Below are positions 62,028 through 64,000 of a stretch of 64,000 nt of DNA, piece by piece. How positions within the stretch are numbered: position 1 is the stretch's first letter; each line of letters begins with the position of its first letter. The DNA is from Phototrophicus methaneseepsis (GTDB lineage Bacteria; Chloroflexota; Anaerolineae; Aggregatilineales; Phototrophicaceae). The notes under the pieces were generated by a model. It was given only the letters and a program-made list of their open reading frames with translations, searched no databases and had not been told where the DNA came from. A program made the position numbers and the translations under genes. The stretch is from the NCBI RefSeq assembly GCF_015500095.1, contig NZ_CP062983.1:5146001-5210000 (forward strand), read 5' to 3'.

Positions 62028-62468
62028 CTATCTGATTTTCTGTTGATGATTCTGATTTCTAACCTGATAAGCAGTTTCCTCAGTATCGTCGCTTAGAAGG
62101 TCATGATCATTCAAAGCGTCATTATCGCTTAGGCGGCCATAATAGTTCTCAATGATTTCTTCGTCGGCACCATACTGCTGTATCGCGCTCATAATATCCC
62201 GATCTTTGGCTTCCAATAGGCGCATGACAACCAGATGACCGAGCAAGAATAACGTCAGAACGACCGAAACCGTGATGCGATCCGAGAAGAATGTGCTATA
62301 AAAGCCTGTACCCTGCACTGCATAGGATGTAAACCAGTTAGCCCACACAGTAAACTGTATCGCCAGTGACAATATAAAATGTATTGTAAAGACCATCCGC
62401 CGACGGTGATAGCGCTCAATCACATGTAAGGCATTCAGCAAATTACGCTTGGGTTTGTTCTGAGACAT
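62028..62468 (-). CDS. Two-helix membrane protein, unknown function
   Basis: 146 aa. A basic start (SQNKPKRNLLNALHVIERYH) precedes two membrane helices at about residues 25-45 and 68-86 (VSVVLTLFLLGHLVVMRLL). A cytoplasmic, acidic, Asn/Gln-rich tail of about 55 residues follows. The layout resembles 2TM-domain proteins, with both ends inside. GGGAGGACAGG directly before the ATG supports the start. No function can be assigned. Confidence 0.68.
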   Translation of the reverse strand: MSQNKPKRNLLNALHVIERYHRRRMVFTIHFILSLAIQFTVWANWFTSYAVQGTGFYSTFFSDRITVSVVLTLFLLGHLVVMRLLEAKDRDIMSAIQQYGADEEIIENYYGRLSDNDALNDHDLLSDDTEETAYQVRNQNHQQKIR

Positions 62469-62566
62469 CCTGTCCTCCCAGATTATCGACTTCTAAACCT
62501 CATTGTGACGTTATTCTTTGAGGCATGTCAACAAACACTTTATTTGCGCTCTATATAGTGAATCCA

Positions 62567-63016
62567 TCACTCCAGATCGTAGTAGAAACTGAGGCCATGC
62601 CGTTTGAAGCCCAACTGATCGTAAAAACGGTGGGCATCGACGCGCTTGGCATTGCTCGTCAGGATGATCTTCTCGCAGCCTGCTGACCGCGCCCGGTCTA
62701 TCGCGAAGGCGATTAACTGCTTACCGATTCCTTGACCGCGCAAGCTGCTATCAACAACCACGTTATTAATCTGGGCGGATATACCTGCATTGTGCGCCAA
62801 TTGCTGGATGATCAGCATGGTGAACATAGCGCGCGGCTCGCCATTGATGACAGCCACATAAATTTCGTGATAGCGGTTGTTCTGGATGCTCACAAAGGCC
62901 CTTTCCAGCGTTTCCAGCGTGAGCGGTTCATCATTGCCCAGGTCCATCTGCATGAGCAGTTCGCGCATAGCGGGGATGTCACGGTGGGCGGCCGTGCGGA
63001 ATGTGATGTCGAGCAT
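62567..63016 (-). CDS. GNAT-family N-acetyltransferase
   Basis: 149 aa, a single GNAT domain. The acetyl-CoA loop is VVDSSLRGQGIGKQLIAFAI (Q/RxxGxG/A), preceded by strands with AQINNVVV and followed by CEKIILTSNAKRVDAHRFYD and LGFKRHGLSFYYDLE, the usual C-terminal GNAT features. It transfers an acetyl group to an unknown amine. GGAG is 13 nt before the ATG. Unlinked to its neighbours in any obvious way. Confidence 0.92.
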   Translation of the reverse strand: MLDITFRTAAHRDIPAMRELLMQMDLGNDEPLTLETLERAFVSIQNNRYHEIYVAVINGEPRAMFTMLIIQQLAHNAGISAQINNVVVDSSLRGQGIGKQLIAFAIDRARSAGCEKIILTSNAKRVDAHRFYDQLGFKRHGLSFYYDLE

Positions 63017-63148
63017 AGCGGATAATATCTCCTGTGTACGGCAGCAGTATAGCGCCTTTATCGTGGGTGTGCCCTACTCAGCTTGTGGGGCCTGGGCTAC
63101 AATCGCGAGCGCATATTCACCCGATAGAACCGACCCGGAGACGACTTT

Positions 63149-64000
63149 ATGCGCCGATTTTTGCGCCTGCATGTGCCGGTAATTGCCTTATTCTTCGCTG
63201 TAGCCCTGTTGATTACATTCCCAGCCGTGTTACAAGCGACGACGCACTTCATCGGTGGCGATACCAGCGACAGCACAGAAGTCGCGCGGCATATGTGGTG
63301 GTTTACGCACAGCCTGCGCACCGGGCAAGACTTCTTCTATCAGAGCAACCTGGGCTACCCGGATGGCTTCAGCAGTAAAGTGTTTCTCTCCGTGCCGCTA
63401 TACGTGCTGCCGATGGGCCTATTCGCCTTCGTGATGCCGCTGGCGCTGGCGTTTAACCTGCATATCTGGTTGACGATGGCGCTCAATGGCTGGGCGATGT
63501 TTCTACTGGCACGCGATCGCCTGCAAAGCACCTCTATTTATCCGGCCCTGCTAGCCGGGCTGATTTTCATGGCGGCACCTGTCTTTCAGGGGCATATCGC
63601 GGACGGACACAGCGGCCTGATTGTTATGTGGCCGTTCCCGCTGTATCTGCTGGCGCTGTTTAAGCTGGTAGAAGCGCCTCGTCTGGATTGGCGCTGGTTG
63701 GCGCTCGCTGTACTGTTCTTCTTCTTGGCCCCCATGGGCCACATCTTGCAGAGCATCTACGTTTTACTGCCGCTGAGCGGCTTATTCTGGCTGGCACGCG
63801 TTTACCTGCGCGATTGGCGCGGCGCTGGTCGGGTGCTACTCGTCGGCATCATTGGCCTTGGCATTTATGGCCTGTATCTGCTGCCCGTCGTCGAAGAAAC
63901 CCTGGCGGAATCCGCATACAGCGATACAGGCGGCTATGTGCAGTACAGCCTGGATGCGCTGGGGATTGTAACGCCTTCGTTCTTCAACCCGGTATTTGAC
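63149..64000 (+). CDS. Polytopic membrane protein, GT-C/YfhO-like (3' end outside window)
   Basis: 284 codons are open to the last base, so the gene continues beyond the window. After a basic start (MRRFLRLHVP) comes the first helix (VIALFFAVALLITFPAVL), then GGDTSDSTEVARHMWWFTH. An acidic pair in the first outer loop is the hallmark of GT-C glycosyltransferases using lipid-linked sugars. At least seven helices are visible, including VFLSVPLYVLPMGLFAFVMP. GGAG lies 8 nt before the ATG. It resembles in design the protein at 4916-7294, but is not an obvious copy. The family assignment is tentative without the C-terminus. Confidence 0.72.
   Translation, partial: MRRFLRLHVPVIALFFAVALLITFPAVLQATTHFIGGDTSDSTEVARHMWWFTHSLRTGQDFFYQSNLGYPDGFSSKVFLSVPLYVLPMGLFAFVMPLALAFNLHIWLTMALNGWAMFLLARDRLQSTSIYPALLAGLIFMAAPVFQGHIADGHSGLIVMWPFPLYLLALFKLVEAPRLDWRWLALAVLFFFLAPMGHILQSIYVLLPLSGLFWLARVYLRDWRGAGRVLLVGIIGLGIYGLYLLPVVEETLAESAYSDTGGYVQYSLDALGIVTPSFFNPVFD

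Noticed and set aside
1-64000. tRNA, rRNA, CRISPR arrays, insertion sequences, integrases, replication origin
   Set aside because: I looked through the intergenic regions and found no cloverleaf with a T-loop, no regularly spaced repeats, no transposase or integrase protein and no DnaA-box cluster. Short RNAs without obvious structure could have been missed.
4916-64000. The membrane proteins at 4916-7294 and 63149-64000 as duplicates
   Set aside because: They share general GT-C-like design, but the visible segments do not align beyond hydrophobicity, so a recent duplication is not supported.

Overview
The window reads as one contiguous bacterial chromosome segment with moderately high GC. 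I infer an Anaerolineae-type member of the Chloroflexota. The basis is the combination of very long multi-GAF sensor kinases, a BTAD-type regulator, a lipoprotein with an LGFP-like segment, a PTPS-related membrane protein and DoxX/EamA/M20/M24 household genes. There is no rRNA or other phylogenetic marker in the window, so this is inference, not proof. No tRNA, rRNA, CRISPR array, transposase or prophage gene was found.

Layout. 1-1763 (minus): a cut-off Bcp-type peroxiredoxin, then an AT-richer pair made of an exported seven-bladed WD40 protein and a small single-pass membrane protein. 1808-3960 (plus): a tight three-gene unit of methyltransferase, DUF4269 nucleotidyltransferase-like protein and a zinc-ribbon protein with a PD-(D/E)xK-like signature. 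3978-7294 (minus): a lipoprotein and a large PTPS-related membrane protein. 7872-10395 (plus): an amino-acid ABC transporter whose binding protein is an almost perfect tandem duplication of the ligand-binding domain, followed by its permease. 10437-12076 (minus): an ECF-type sigma factor overlapping its probable membrane anti-sigma factor. 12552-18171: a flavin-dependent oxidoreductase, an FprA-type ferredoxin-NADP reductase, an M24 peptidase and two small proteins of unknown function. 18358-19647 (minus): a SARP/BTAD-like regulator.

20607-51887 (plus) is a signal-transduction island of about 31 kb, interrupted only by two short minus-strand genes (an unknown protein and a cyclophilin). It holds two multi-GAF histidine kinases (1465 and 1110 aa), two single-domain receivers, five GAF proteins without kinase domains joined by 4-nt stop/start overlaps, a 2771-aa hybrid kinase (Cache, about nine GAF, PAS, HisKA, HATPase, two receivers), a threonine-synthase-like enzyme fused to a complete C-terminal receiver domain, and a receiver-kinase whose phospho-acceptor Asp is replaced by Ser. 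The enzyme-receiver fusion is the most striking item. It suggests that a PLP-dependent amino-acid enzyme, or something using its fold, is a phosphorelay output. A second threonine-synthase-like protein without a receiver lies at 60741-61829.

51950-64000: an EamA transporter, a beta-helix-like surface protein, an SDR-type epimerase, a DoxX-like protein, an MFS transporter, exonuclease III, an M20 amidohydrolase, an APH-fold kinase next to the stand-alone threonine synthase, a 2-TM protein, a GNAT acetyltransferase, and the start of a polytopic membrane protein that runs off the window end. Many convergent gene pairs are separated by clear bidirectional hairpin terminators.
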